Shown here one piece after another: positions 1-9,058 of a DNA stretch of 64,000 bases. Position 1 is the first letter of the stretch; each line of letters starts with the position of its first letter. Location: positions 1 to 64,000 of the forward strand of contig NZ_SRII01000002.1 of the NCBI RefSeq assembly GCF_004684095.1, read 5' to 3'. The notes beneath the pieces were generated by a model. The model made no database searches and had not been told where the DNA came from. It was given only the letters and a program-made list of their open reading frames with translations. A program made the translations under genes and the position numbers. Source of the stretch: Hymenobacter sp. UV11. GTDB lineage: Bacteria > Bacteroidota > Bacteroidia > Cytophagales > Hymenobacteraceae.

Positions 1-75
1 CGCGATTTTGCGGCTCTTGTGGGTGCCTTTTTTGACAATCGCCTCTAATTTGGCGGCATCGGCAGGCGGTAGCAT
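1..75 (-). CDS. IS630-type transposase, N-terminal fragment cut by the window edge (probable)
   Basis: The minus strand reads MLPPADAAKLEAIVKKGTHK followed by SRKIA and then runs off the left edge. This resembles the N-terminal helix-turn-helix start of IS630-family transposases, in which a leucine/glutamate-rich helix is followed by a KG-x-KARKI-type stretch. The reading frame stays open upstream to a stop at 133-135, so a start earlier than the ATG at 73-75 is possible. Only 25 residues are visible, so neither the catalytic DDE residues nor the inverted repeats can be checked. An unrelated helix-turn-helix protein is the main alternative. Whether the element is intact cannot be judged here. 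Confidence 0.45.
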   Translation of the reverse strand, partial: MLPPADAAKLEAIVKKGTHKSRKIA

Positions 76-477
76 GACGGGTTTGGCGAGGCGGGGCGTT
101 GGCAAAAAACGGATAGTGTTTACTCGGTACTGTTACTGGCAGAATTAAGTTGTCAGACCACTAGTTTCTAAATTTAGCTTCTAGTTTTTATTTAGAACTA
201 GAGCTAGTTCCCCCTCTCCATGGGAGAGGGGGCTAGGGGGTGAGGTTACGCGGAGGGCGACAAGCGTTGCGTAACACCAGGTATTCAGCAGCCAAGACGG
301 TCGCGTGTTGCCCCTACAGGGCTTTGAACTACTTACTGCTCGTGACATGCCGCCCCGCTGCGGCTTTCCTAGCTTGCCAGGATAAAAGACTTACGGGTAT
401 TGCGCGCAGTTTTTTGGCCGTTGCTTCAGCTTCAGCCCAGCTTTTGCCGTTAGGGGCTTACGTAGTGCCTGTTGTAT
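76..477. other. intergenic stretch, no supported gene
   Basis: About 400 bases separate the transposase-like fragment from the AsmA-like gene. The only open frame (from about 240) has no recognisable protein features and unlikely composition. The part around 160-200 is AT-rich with repeated CTAG/TTAG-type words and is followed by a palindrome at 204-236. It may be the outer end of the left-edge mobile element, but no terminal repeat can be proven. Confidence 0.6.
204..236. repeat. GC-rich palindrome flanked by CTAG
   Basis: Arms CCCCCTCTCC (210-219) and its complement (223-232) are flanked on both sides by CTAG. The sequence resembles the inner part of the larger palindrome at 46375-46510, so it may be a short member of the same family. 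Confidence 0.6.
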
Positions 478-2640
478 ATGCCCCTGCCTTCTTCGTCGCT
501 AGTTGATGCTCCTGCCGCTGCCGCCACTCGTGGCCGGCGCTGGTGGCCCTGGGTGGCGGGGGTAGTGCTACTGCTGGCAGTGGCAATAACCGTGGCCCTG
601 GCGCAGCTCGACCCCTGGCTGCGCCGCGAGCTGGAGCAGCAGGTGAGCCGCCAGAGCCACGGCGCCTACCAGCTGCGGCTGGGCGCGCTGCGCACCCACC
701 TGTGGGGCAGGAGCCTGGAGCTACAGCAGGTGCAGCTGCTGCCCGACCCGCACCACCGCGGCGCGTGGCCGGCTGCCTTGCCCCAGCTCCGCCTCACGCT
801 GGGCACGGCGCGGCTCAGCGGCGTGGGCGTGCTGGCCGCGCTACGCGGCGGCGTGGTGCCGGTGGATAGTTTGGTAGTGAGCGATTTATCGCTGAGCGTG
901 CCGGCGGGCCTACCCCCTCATTTCCTGGCGAAGAGCCCGCCGCTGTACCAGCGGCTGCCCCGGCGTATTGCGGGCCTGCGGCTGGGGCTGCTGGCCGTGC
1001 GTGGGCTGCGCGCCCGCTACGCCGCCGGCCCCGATACCCTGGCCGACGTAGCCCGCGCCGACCTGCTGGCCCACGATGTGCTACTCAGTGCCGCCGGCGC
1101 GGCCGACACCCAGCGCACCGCCTACGCCGCCAGCCTGGCGGCCCGGCTGCGCGGCGCGGCCTTGCGCCTGCCCGGCGGGGTAGGGCAGCTGGCGAGGCTG
1201 CAATGCAGTAATAATAAGCTGGTTATTGATTCCTTACGCCTGCTCAGCAATGGCCCCGCGCCCACGCACCTGTGGCTGCCCCACCTGCTCCTCACGGGCT
1301 GGCAAACGGCGGCCATGCAGCACCAGCGCCGCTTTCGGGCTGACTCTCTAACGCTTGACAAGCCCTTGGTGCAAGGCCCGGCGCCCGGCGCGCCGGCCCG
1401 GCCGCTGCATGAGCTGCTGGCGCTCTACCTGCGCCGCGCCGACCTGGCCAGGCTGCGCGTGCGGGCCGGCGAAATTCAGACTAAGGGTGGCGAGTTGACG
1501 CCTGTCGTGCGCGCTATTAACGTGCAAGCCAGCGGGATAAGAATTGATGCTGGCGCCGCCCGCGACCCGCGCCGCGTGGCCTACGCCCGCGCCTGGCGGG
1601 CCAGTACCGGGCGCATCACGGCCCGCTACGATGGGCCGTTTTTTCGGCTGGCGGCGGCGGGGCTGCGCCTCGATACCCGGCGGCAAACGCTGAGCCTGCT
1701 GGGCCTGGCCATTCAGCCCAACTTTTCGGCCGCCGAGCAGGACCGGCGCAAGGGCGAGCAGTCGGTGCACCTGGTGGTGCGGCTGCCGGCGCTGCGGCTG
1801 GCGGGGCTCGACTTTGGCCGGCTGGCCCGACAGCGCGAGCTGGTGGCGCGCACCCTCACCGCCGAGCGGCCCTGGGTGGAGATTGCCAGCGATGGCCGCG
1901 CGCCGCTGCCCCGCCAGCCGTCCATCTTTACGCCGCTGGCGGTGCGCCGCCTACCCTTGCTGGTGAGCGTGGGCGAGGTGCGGGTGCAGGGGGCCAACGT
2001 GCGCCTGCCCTACCGCAGTCCGCGCAGTCCGGTGGTCGGCCACATTACGCTCAATAACCTCAGCGGTACGCTGCGCAACCTCAGCAACGACCCGCGCCGC
2101 ATGACGGCCGCCTACCCCCTCACCGGCGCGGCCACGGCCCTGCTGCAAAATAGCTGCCGCCTGGATTTGCAGCTGCGCATTCCGCTGCTCGACCCGCTGG
2201 AGCGGCACCAGGTCACGGGCACGTTCGGGGCCGCGCCGTTTGCCATTCTCAACCCCATGATTGAGCCCACGCGGCTCTTTTCGTTCAGCAGCGGCGAACT
2301 GCACGCCATGCGCTTCGACCTGCACGCCGACCGGCAGGGAGCCACGGGCACCATGTGGGCCGAGTATTCGGGCCTGCATTTGCAAGTGTTGAAAAGTAAG
2401 GGTGATAAGCTGAAAAAGAATCTATTAACTAAAATCGAATCGGGCCTGGCGAACACCCTGTTCATTCGCAACAACAACCCGCGCGCCAACGGCCGGCTGG
2501 CGCCCGGCAGCCTGCGCACCACCCGCGACCTGCACGCCGCCGTGTTTGTGCTCTGGCGGCAAGCGCTGGTGAGCGGCCTGCTCAACAGCGCCGGCGTGCC
2601 CCAGCCCATTGCCCAGAAGCTGAGCGAGGGCAAGAACTGA
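478..2640 (+). CDS. AsmA/DUF748-like single-pass envelope protein
   Basis: A 720-residue protein with a basic N-terminus (RGRRWW) and one membrane helix at about residues 20-42, followed by a long region rich in leucine, arginine and alternating polar/apolar stretches. This architecture is that of AsmA, TamB or DUF748-type proteins, which sit in the inner membrane and extend into the periplasm and are linked to lipid transfer and envelope maintenance. No catalytic motif is visible. The ATG at 478 is preferred over the in-frame TTG at 472. It stands alone, and the next gene is convergent. The family call rests on architecture and general resemblance only. Confidence 0.55.
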   Translation: MPLPSSSLVDAPAAAATRGRRWWPWVAGVVLLLAVAITVALAQLDPWLRRELEQQVSRQSHGAYQLRLGALRTHLWGRSLELQQVQLLPDPHHRGAWPAALPQLRLTLGTARLSGVGVLAALRGGVVPVDSLVVSDLSLSVPAGLPPHFLAKSPPLYQRLPRRIAGLRLGLLAVRGLRARYAAGPDTLADVARADLLAHDVLLSAAGAADTQRTAYAASLAARLRGAALRLPGGVGQLARLQCSNNKLVIDSLRLLSNGPAPTHLWLPHLLLTGWQTAAMQHQRRFRADSLTLDKPLVQGPAPGAPARPLHELLALYLRRADLARLRVRAGEIQTKGGELTPVVRAINVQASGIRIDAGAARDPRRVAYARAWRASTGRITARYDGPFFRLAAAGLRLDTRRQTLSLLGLAIQPNFSAAEQDRRKGEQSVHLVVRLPALRLAGLDFGRLARQRELVARTLTAERPWVEIASDGRAPLPRQPSIFTPLAVRRLPLLVSVGEVRVQGANVRLPYRSPRSPVVGHITLNNLSGTLRNLSNDPRRMTAAYPLTGAATALLQNSCRLDLQLRIPLLDPLERHQVTGTFGAAPFAILNPMIEPTRLFSFSSGELHAMRFDLHADRQGATGTMWAEYSGLHLQVLKSKGDKLKKNLLTKIESGLANTLFIRNNNPRANGRLAPGSLRTTRDLHAAVFVLWRQALVSGLLNSAGVPQPIAQKLSEGKN

Positions 2641-2649
2641 AGCTAAAAC

Positions 2650-2706
2650 AAAGCGTGTGTCAGTGCCGCGTTCCACTTCGTTGCGCTCGCAATGACACAC
2701 GTTTTG
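2650..2706. repeat. partial copy of the GTCATTGCGAGCG palindrome family
   Basis: Short inverted arms (about 13 bp, ending TGACACAC) enclose one half of the repeat seen complete at 31443-31556. It lies between two convergent genes and could act as a transcript-end hairpin for both. Confidence 0.6.
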
Positions 2707-2714
2707 CGTAAGTC

Positions 2715-4001
2715 CTAAACTATTAACTTCCCCCGTATCAGCTTCGCGCCACCGACCGCCAGCCCCAATCCCACCGCAAAGGCTACGCTCAGGCCTGGAT
2801 TATAATAGATTATCGTGCCGAGGCTCAGCAGCACCAGGGCCAGCGCCAGCAGCGGCACCGCCGGGTAGCCGGGCACCTGGAAGGGCCGCGCCAGCGCCGG
2901 CTCGCGGCGGCGCAGGGCAAACAAACTCAGCAGGCTGATGGCGTACATCACCACCGCGCCCAGCACTGCCAGGATAATCACCTGGTCGGTGGTGCCGGTG
3001 AGCAGGGCCACGCAGCCCACCGCGCCGCCTGCCACCAGCGCCCAGTGCGGCGCCCCCCGGCCATTGACGCGCGCCAGGGGGGTAGGGAGGTAGCCGGCCC
3101 GCGCCAGCGCAAACAGCTGCCGCGAGTAGCCGATAATAGTGCCGTGAAACGAGGCCACCAGCCCAAACAGCCCGATGCTGGCAAAAAGCTTGGTCCAGGG
3201 GCTGGCCGGCCCCAGCACCAGGCGTAGGGCCTCGGGCAGGGGGTAGTCGAGGTGGCTGAGGGCGCGCCAGTCGGTGGCCCCGCCGGTGAGTATCATCACG
3301 CCCAGGGCCAGCAGCAGCAGCGTGCCCAGCCCATAGCCGTAGCCCCGCGGAATGGTGCGCCGGGGCTCCTTCACCTCCTCGGCCACCAGCGCTACCCCCT
3401 CGATGGCCAGGTAAAACCAGATGGCGAACGGCAGGGCCGCCAGCACGCCGCCCAGCCGCACCGGCACCGGGTGCGCCAGAAAATTAGCCACCCGAAAGTG
3501 CGGCGCCATGAGGCCCATAAACACCAGTAGCTCGGCCACTGCCAGCCCCGTGACCACCAGCGCAAACCTGGCCGACTCCTTCATGCCCAATAAATTGAGT
3601 AGCGTAAAAACCACGTAGCAGCTCAGCGCCGTGCCCCGCACCGGCAGCGCGGCCCACAAAAAATGCGCGTAGCTGCCCAGCGCAAACGCAATGGCCGGCG
3701 GCGTCAGCAAAAATTCCACCAGCGTGGCGTAGCCGGCCACTACCCCCCCCACCGGCCCAAACGCCCGCGAGGCGTAGGCAAACGGCCCGCCCGCCTGTGG
3801 AATGGCCGTCGTCAGCTCCGTGAAGCTGAGCACGAACGTGACGTAGAGCACCGTCACGAGCAGCGTGGCTAGCAGGAAACCCACCGGCCCGGCCACCGCC
3901 CAGCCGTAGTTCCACCCAAAATATTCGCCCGAAATGACGAGCCCCACCGCAATGGCCCACAGCTGCCAGGTGCCCAGGGTAGGCGTAAGGGTCGTTTTCA
4001 T
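2715..4001 (-). CDS. eat: ethanolamine permease, APC superfamily
   Basis: A 428-residue integral membrane protein with about 12 hydrophobic segments. The N-terminal stretch VISGEYFGWNYGW, then SFTELTTAIPQAGGPFAYASR and FYLAIEGVALVAEEV, are features I associate with the ethanolamine permease (Eat) branch of amino acid/polyamine transporters. It would import ethanolamine, or a related small amine, through the inner membrane. No ethanolamine ammonia-lyase genes (eutBC) lie in the window, so the substrate rests on family resemblance. It begins at the ATG at 3999-4001, next to the composite repeat at 4009-4262. Confidence 0.82.
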   Translation of the reverse strand: MKTTLTPTLGTWQLWAIAVGLVISGEYFGWNYGWAVAGPVGFLLATLLVTVLYVTFVLSFTELTTAIPQAGGPFAYASRAFGPVGGVVAGYATLVEFLLTPPAIAFALGSYAHFLWAALPVRGTALSCYVVFTLLNLLGMKESARFALVVTGLAVAELLVFMGLMAPHFRVANFLAHPVPVRLGGVLAALPFAIWFYLAIEGVALVAEEVKEPRRTIPRGYGYGLGTLLLLALGVMILTGGATDWRALSHLDYPLPEALRLVLGPASPWTKLFASIGLFGLVASFHGTIIGYSRQLFALARAGYLPTPLARVNGRGAPHWALVAGGAVGCVALLTGTTDQVIILAVLGAVVMYAISLLSLFALRRREPALARPFQVPGYPAVPLLALALVLLSLGTIIYYNPGLSVAFAVGLGLAVGGAKLIRGKLIV

Positions 4002-4008
4002 GTAGTGG

Positions 4009-4262
4009 TGAGGGGTGAGCAGTGAGCAGTGAGCAGTGAGCAGTGAGCAAAAGAAACGTCATGCTGACGAAGGAAGCATCTTGCTCGCGCAAGTAACCCC
4101 AACCAGCAGAATTACTTGCGCGGTAGAGATGCTTCCTTCGTCAGCATGACGTTTCTTTTGCTCACTGCTCACTGCTCACTGCTCACTGCTCACTGCTCAC
4201 TGCTCACTGCTCACTGCTCACTGCTCACTGCTCACCGCTCACTGCTCACTGCTCACTGCTCA
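4009..4262. repeat. composite inverted repeat: 7-bp arrays flanking a long hairpin
   Basis: From left to right: about five units of CAGTGAG, then a hairpin whose arms contain GTCATGCTGACGAAGGAAGC and its complement, then about fourteen units of CTCACTG (from about 4159). The inverted symmetry extends from the hairpin into the arrays, so the whole block reads as one very large palindrome with unequal ends. The right array supplies the last codons and stop (TGA at 4246-4248) of the DUF2254 gene. The unit contains a stop in every frame on the minus strand and none on the plus strand. Confidence 0.93.
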
Positions 4263-5580
4263 GCAGCGCTTCTGCCTCCGTGGCGCGCACGTGCACTTTG
4301 CTGCGCTCATACTCGGTAGTGAGGGTGCGCTCGGCGGCTTCGCGGATGTAGCTGACTTGCAGGCGCAGTGTGAGGCGGTTGCTGGGCGAGGTGGTGCGCA
4401 CGGCCGCCGTGCCGATGGCCGTGAGCAGGCGCAGGTACACGGCCACGTTGGCCTCGCCCGATACCCGAATCTGGTCGAGGGCGGTGGTGACGTAGCTGGC
4501 GAAGGAAGGCTCCAGGGTCACCACGCGCACCCGGTTGTCGTCGTCGGTGCGCAGGGGGGTAGGGAAGTTGCTGGCCGCCAGCTGGGCCAGCAGCGTGCCC
4601 AGATAGTCGATGCAGATGATGGAGGTAGTCGTGTCGTTCACACCCGGCGAAAGCGCCTTGAGGGCAATGTCCACAATCTGGCGCAGGCCGAAGCCCACGT
4701 CCTGCTCCACCGAGCGCTGGCTGCCCAGGCTGAACTGCTCGTTCAAGCGGTCGGTCAGCTTGTCGGAGAGGGGTAGGGGGCCGTCCTCGTAGCGGGCCAC
4801 CGACACCAGGGCCGCCCCGCGCGCCACAAAGCTGCCCACGCCGCGCTCCATGCGCACCACGCCCTCCACATCCTGGGCCAAAGACAGCAGGCCCTTACTG
4901 TCGAGGCTTTGCACGTAGCCGCTGGTGCTGGCCGGCACGGGTACCCAGCGCAGCTCATCGGCCTGGGTGAAAAGGTGGGCGCGCTCGTTCTCGTCGGCGG
5001 CGTCGCCCAGCTTTTTGGGGAAAAGCCGCTCGATGGCCGCCTCGGTTTCTTCCGTCACGGCCTGCAAAATGCTGGCCGCCTGAATGGACGAGGCCATATG
5101 GTGAATAAAAAACACCAGCACCCCGATGCTCACCAGCGCCAGCACCAGGCCGCCCGTCACGGCCAACGACGGGATAAAATTTCCCTCGTCGGCGCCCCGA
5201 ATCGTGCGCAGCACAAACAGGCAGTACACGAAAATGCTCACGAAAAACCCCAGCACCACCTGGTTGGTGCGGTTGCTCATAAAGTTGCGCAGCACCCGCG
5301 GCGTATACTGGCTCGACACCTGGGCCAAGGTGCTCAGCGTGAGCGAGAAAATAAGGGCCGCCACCGTCATCATGGAGCCCGCGATGGCCGTGAGCACGCC
5401 GCGCGCGCCATCGGCCCCCGAGCCAAAAAGCAGGGGGTAGTCGCTCACCCATTTGTGCCCCATGCTGAGGTCGAGAATAACGAGGCAGTAGGCCAGCACC
5501 AGCGCCACCACCACCATGAGCGTGGGCACAAACCACAGGCTGGAGTTGAGGTTGCGCCAGAGCGTACGAAGTCTATTCAT
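4246..5580 (-). CDS. DUF2254 domain-containing membrane protein
   Basis: A 444-residue protein with four hydrophobic helices in the first about 170 residues and a long soluble C-terminal part. Segments such as SLTLSTLAQVSSQYTPRVL and DIALKALSPGVNDTTTS match the DUF2254 family, inner-membrane proteins of unknown function. The ATG at 5578-5580 gives an 8-bp overlap with the stop of the upstream DUF421 gene, suggesting translational coupling. An earlier in-frame ATG at 5632-5634 would lie deep inside that gene and is not used here. The last residues (SSEQ) and the stop are encoded by the 7-bp tandem array, so the native C-terminus has apparently been replaced or extended by repeat DNA. Confidence 0.85.
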   Translation of the reverse strand: MNRLRTLWRNLNSSLWFVPTLMVVVALVLAYCLVILDLSMGHKWVSDYPLLFGSGADGARGVLTAIAGSMMTVAALIFSLTLSTLAQVSSQYTPRVLRNFMSNRTNQVVLGFFVSIFVYCLFVLRTIRGADEGNFIPSLAVTGGLVLALVSIGVLVFFIHHMASSIQAASILQAVTEETEAAIERLFPKKLGDAADENERAHLFTQADELRWVPVPASTSGYVQSLDSKGLLSLAQDVEGVVRMERGVGSFVARGAALVSVARYEDGPLPLSDKLTDRLNEQFSLGSQRSVEQDVGFGLRQIVDIALKALSPGVNDTTTSIICIDYLGTLLAQLAASNFPTPLRTDDDNRVRVVTLEPSFASYVTTALDQIRVSGEANVAVYLRLLTAIGTAAVRTTSPSNRLTLRLQVSYIREAAERTLTTEYERSKVHVRATEAEALLSSEQ

Positions 5581-6151
5581 CCTCTGGCTTACTGTTGCGC
5601 TTAGCCGCGGGTTGTGCCGCGCTGGCGGCATCACTGGGCCGCGGCACGTCGCGCAGGGCCGAGTCGGGCCCGGTAGTCGTTTGTTTGAGCACGCTGAGCT
5701 GGCCGTTGTTTTCGAGCACCACGGCCGCCGCCTTGTCCACGCTCGCCAGCCCGTGCTGGCGCAGCGCCGCCAGCAGCTCGTGCTCCGTAATGCGCTCGGT
5801 GCGCATTGCCGCGGGCAAAAAAGCGCCCTGGTACACGAGCAGCGTGGGCTCGGCCTTCACCAACTGGCCCACCGTTCGCGAGCGCACTGAGAGCCAGGTA
5901 ATGGAAAATTGCAGCGCGATGAGCAGCGCAAAGGCCGTGAGGCCATCGGCCAGGGCCACGCTCTTGCTCAGCAGCACCGTGGCCAGCGTCGAGCCCAGCG
6001 CCACGGTCACCACCAGGTCGAAGGCATTCATCTTGGTGAGTGTGCGCTTGCCCGAAATGCGCAGTAGCAGCATAAGGCCCACGTAGGCCGCCACCCCAAT
6101 AATAAGCGTGCGCCCAATGCTGGCCCAGCTGATAAAGAAAATCTTGTCCAT
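5573..6151 (-). CDS. DUF421 (YetF/YcaP-like) membrane protein
   Basis: A 192-residue protein with three N-terminal hydrophobic helices and a small cytosolic domain. The stretch RISGKRTLTKMNAFDLVVTV and the later PTLLVYQGAFL are typical of the DUF421/YetF family, whose molecular role is not settled. The C-terminus is a basic, low-complexity tail (PAAKRNSKPEDE). It is the first gene of a two-gene unit with the DUF2254 gene, which starts 8 bp before this gene stops. The minus-strand leader contains CCCTACCCCCC, the recurrent motif of this window. Confidence 0.85.
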   Translation of the reverse strand: MDKIFFISWASIGRTLIIGVAAYVGLMLLLRISGKRTLTKMNAFDLVVTVALGSTLATVLLSKSVALADGLTAFALLIALQFSITWLSVRSRTVGQLVKAEPTLLVYQGAFLPAAMRTERITEHELLAALRQHGLASVDKAAAVVLENNGQLSVLKQTTTGPDSALRDVPRPSDAASAAQPAAKRNSKPEDE

Positions 6152-6232
6152 AGGCTAGGTTAACGCAGCGAAGGGGGGTAGGGGCTGAAATAGCAGCCTA
6201 TAGCAGCCACATGGGTTGAGCCGGGCCCCGCC

Positions 6233-6240
6233 TACCTTTG
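6233..6240 (+). promoter_or_regulatory. -7 box TACCTTTG of the amidohydrolase gene
   Basis: A perfect match to the Bacteroidota sigma-ABfr -7 consensus TAnnTTTG, 28 bp before the ATG at 6269. No TTTG is found at the usual -33 spacing. Confidence 0.65.
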
Positions 6241-6268
6241 GGCTCCTTCCGGCCTCTTCCTTGCTGAT

Positions 6269-7708
6269 ATGAAACTCTCGCGCCTTTTGCTGGGCCTGCC
6301 CGCGGCCGCGCTGCTGCTGGGCTTCGGCCACCGCCCTACCCCCTCGGTAACCTACGACCTGGTTATCAAGCACGTGAATGTGGTGGACGTGGCCACCGGC
6401 CGCCTGCTGCCCGACCAGGCGGTGGCCGTATCGGGCGGCAAAATCGTGCGCGTTGGGCCTGAAAGCCAGGAGCACTACCAGGCCCGCCAAACACTGGACG
6501 GCACCGGCCGCTTCCTCCTGCCCGGCCTCTGGGACATGCACGTGCACTTCCGGGGCGGCGACAGCCTGGCGGCGGCCAATAAAAAAAGTCTGGCGCTGTA
6601 CCTGGCCCACGGCATCACGACGGTGCGCGACTGCGGCGGCGACCTCACGCCTTACGTTTTTAAGTGGCGGCAGGAGGAAGCCGCCGGCACGCTGGCCGGC
6701 CCGCGCATCTTCACCTCGGGGCCCAAAATCGACGGCCCCGGCGCTACCTGGGCCGGCTCGCTGGAGGTCGTGACACCCGCCGATGTCAGCCACGCCCTCG
6801 ACTCGCTGCAAAAGCTGAAGGTTGATTTCGTGAAGATTTACGACAGCAAAATATCGGGTGAGGCCTACCTAGAAACTATCTCGCAGGCTGAGAAGCGGGG
6901 CATGAAAACCACCGGCCACATGCCGTATTCAGTCACGCTGGCCGAGGCCGTGAACCGTGGCCTCGACGCCACCGAGCACCTCTACTACGTGTTCAAAGCC
7001 TGCTCGGGCAAGGAAGATAGCCTCACGGCATTGGTGCGCAACAGCCTCACTACCAGCAAGCCGCTGGGCCTGTTTGCCATGCTGCCGGCCGTGTACGACA
7101 CCTACAGCCCGGCCGCCGCGCAGCGCATCTACCGGCTTATGGCCCAGCACCACACGGCCGCCGTGCCCACGCTGGCCATCGGCAAAACGCTGGCCGAGCT
7201 CACGCCCACCAACCACGCCCACGACACGCTGCTGGCCTACATCGACCCCAAAATCCAGCGCACCTACACCAAGCGCCTGGCCAGTGCCCGCACGCAATCG
7301 CCGGCCGCCCGCGCCTTCACCGAAAAGCTGGAAACCAAGTTTATGAGTATGGTGCCGCAGATGGAGGCGGCCGGCGTCACCATCCTGGCCGGGTCCGACA
7401 GCGGGGCGTTCAACTCCTTCACCTACCCCGGTGCCTCGCTGCAAGACGAGCTGGCGCTGCTGGTGCAGGCCGGCCTCACGCCCGCCCAGGCCCTGCGTGC
7501 CGCCACCCTCAACGGCGCCACGTTTATGGGCGTGGCCGACCGCAGCGGCAGCATCGCCGAGGGCAAAGACGCTGACCTGCTGCTGCTGGCCGCCAACCCC
7601 TTGGCCGACATTCGCAACACCCGCAAAGTCGTGGCCGTGGTGTCGCGCGGCAAAGTGTACCCGCGCGCCGAGCTGGGCAAGATGCTGGCGGCGATTAAGA
7701 ATAAGTAG
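6269..7708 (+). CDS. secreted metal-dependent amidohydrolase
   Basis: A 479-residue protein with a signal peptide (first about 20 residues) and an amidohydrolase TIM-barrel. The metal site is readable: HVH at residues 91-93, a probable carboxylated lysine K189 in VDFVKIYD, H217 in TGHMPYS, H237 in ATEHLYY, and an aspartate in LAGSDSGAF near residue 375. The end carries the usual composite-domain strand (EGKDADLLLLAANPLADI). Relatives include prolidase-like and imidazolonepropionase-like enzymes that hydrolyse cyclic amides or peptides outside the cytoplasm. The exact substrate cannot be read from sequence. It is a single gene with its own promoter and a long palindrome downstream. Confidence 0.88.
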   Translation: MKLSRLLLGLPAAALLLGFGHRPTPSVTYDLVIKHVNVVDVATGRLLPDQAVAVSGGKIVRVGPESQEHYQARQTLDGTGRFLLPGLWDMHVHFRGGDSLAAANKKSLALYLAHGITTVRDCGGDLTPYVFKWRQEEAAGTLAGPRIFTSGPKIDGPGATWAGSLEVVTPADVSHALDSLQKLKVDFVKIYDSKISGEAYLETISQAEKRGMKTTGHMPYSVTLAEAVNRGLDATEHLYYVFKACSGKEDSLTALVRNSLTTSKPLGLFAMLPAVYDTYSPAAAQRIYRLMAQHHTAAVPTLAIGKTLAELTPTNHAHDTLLAYIDPKIQRTYTKRLASARTQSPAARAFTEKLETKFMSMVPQMEAAGVTILAGSDSGAFNSFTYPGASLQDELALLVQAGLTPAQALRAATLNGATFMGVADRSGSIAEGKDADLLLLAANPLADIRNTRKVVAVVSRGKVYPRAELGKMLAAIKNK

Positions 7709-7733
7709 GCAGATAACAGACTAAAAAAGAACG

Positions 7734-7812
7734 GTCATGCTGAGCTTGTCGAAGCATCTCTACCGCTTCATCCAACGAGGCGGTAGAGATGCTTCGACAA
7801 GCTCAGCATGAC
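7734..7812. repeat. intergenic palindrome, GTCATGCTGAGCTTG family
   Basis: Two perfectly complementary 33-bp arms (7734-7766 and 7780-7812) surround a 13-bp loop. A further outer pair, AGATAACA and TGTTATCT, lies at 7711 and 7813. It sits between two convergent genes and could serve as a bidirectional transcript end. Close relatives lie at 26974, 29452, 60035 and 61093. Confidence 0.95.
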
Positions 7813-7841
7813 TGTTATCTAATGATGCTTACTTAGGCTAC

Positions 7842-8906
7842 CTACGCCCGGCCCATCTGGCGCAGAAAGGCCACGTGCGAGGCTACGGCCGAGCGCATCT
7901 TGGGGTATTCCTGGTAAGGCAGGCCAAATTCCAGGCACGTTTCCCGAATGATTTTGCTCAGGTTGGGGTAGTGCACGTGCGAGATTTTGGGGAACAAATG
8001 GTGCTCTACCTGAAAGTTGAGCCCACCCACTAGCCAGCTAATCAGGCGGTTGTCGGTGGCAAAGTTGGCCGTGGTGCGCAACTGATGGATAGCCCACTCG
8101 TCTTCGAGCTTGCGGGTGGTGGCGTGCGGCACCGGGAAGGCGGTTTGCTCCACGGTGTGCGCCAATTGAAACACGATGCTGAGCACGAAGCCCGCCACCG
8201 CGCCCGTGAGCAGGAAGCCCACCAGCCAGCCAGCCCAGCCTAGCGCGTAGATGGGCAGCGCCACGTACAGGCCCAGGTTCAAGATCTTAAAGCCCCAGAA
8301 AATGAGGTGGTCATTGGTGCTCATGGGCTTGAGGGCCACGCTGCCAATCTTGCGGCTGAAATACTTCTGGTAGTCGGTAAACAGAATCCAGGAGATGTAG
8401 AGCAGGCAGTAGAAAAAGCCAAAATACAGGTGCTGAAAGCGGTGGGCGCGGTGGCGCGGCTGGTCGGGCGTGAGGCGCATCCAGGGCCGGATGTCGAGGT
8501 CGTCGTCCACGCCGTCGATGTTGGTGTACATGTGGTGCACGGTATTATGTTTGGCATCCCACATGTAGCTGCTGCCACCCAACACGTTGAGCGTGAAGGC
8601 CGCCGTCTTATTGAGCCAGCCGTGGCGGCTGAAGCTGCCGTGCGCTCCGTCGTGCATCACGTTGAAGCCGATGAGGGCCAGCACGGTGCCCATCAGTACG
8701 CACTCGGCCAGCGCCCAGGGGGTAGGGGGCGTGAAGAAAACCAGGTGCACGTACAGTACCAGTAGGGCGCCCACCAGCAGCAGGGCCTTGCCCAGCAGCG
8801 CACCGTTGCCGGTCTGGGCTTTGCCCGTGGTGGTGAAGTAGTCGGCCGTGCGGCGCTTGAGTTCGGCGTGGAACGAGCGCGGAGGCGCAAATCTTGGCAG
8901 GAGCAT
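7842..8906 (-). CDS. membrane fatty-acid (acyl-lipid/acyl-CoA) desaturase
   Basis: A 354-residue membrane di-iron desaturase. The three histidine boxes are intact: HDGAH (residues 85-89), HNTVHH (120-125) and QVEHHLFP near 310. The QxxHH form of the third box is typical of front-end (delta-5/delta-6 type) desaturases. There is no fused cytochrome b5 domain, so an external electron donor is needed. It introduces a double bond into membrane acyl chains. It follows the blh and rhodopsin genes on the same strand but has its own candidate promoter at 9059-9066, so operon membership is uncertain. Confidence 0.88.
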   Translation of the reverse strand: MLLPRFAPPRSFHAELKRRTADYFTTTGKAQTGNGALLGKALLLVGALLVLYVHLVFFTPPTPWALAECVLMGTVLALIGFNVMHDGAHGSFSRHGWLNKTAAFTLNVLGGSSYMWDAKHNTVHHMYTNIDGVDDDLDIRPWMRLTPDQPRHRAHRFQHLYFGFFYCLLYISWILFTDYQKYFSRKIGSVALKPMSTNDHLIFWGFKILNLGLYVALPIYALGWAGWLVGFLLTGAVAGFVLSIVFQLAHTVEQTAFPVPHATTRKLEDEWAIHQLRTTANFATDNRLISWLVGGLNFQVEHHLFPKISHVHYPNLSKIIRETCLEFGLPYQEYPKMRSAVASHVAFLRQMGRA

Positions 8907-9058
8907 AAGGGGGAGGAAAGCCGGCTGGATGGCCGCCGCAAAGCAGGCCGCCGGAACGGGGCCGCATCACCCATCGGCAGCTACAGCAAGCTTCTGCACC
9001 CTGCACAAGCCAAACGCGGGGGATAAGAAACGGCGTTGCGCTAATCCCTACCCCCTCG

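Noticed and set aside
240..506. Short open frame before the AsmA-like gene
   Set aside because: No leader, domain or sensible composition; it overlaps the start of the real gene.
4116..4319. Open frames made of LLTAHCS repeats (also at 51960-52310)
   Set aside because: They are translations of the CTCACTG array, which happens to be stop-free on that strand; there is no evidence of expression.
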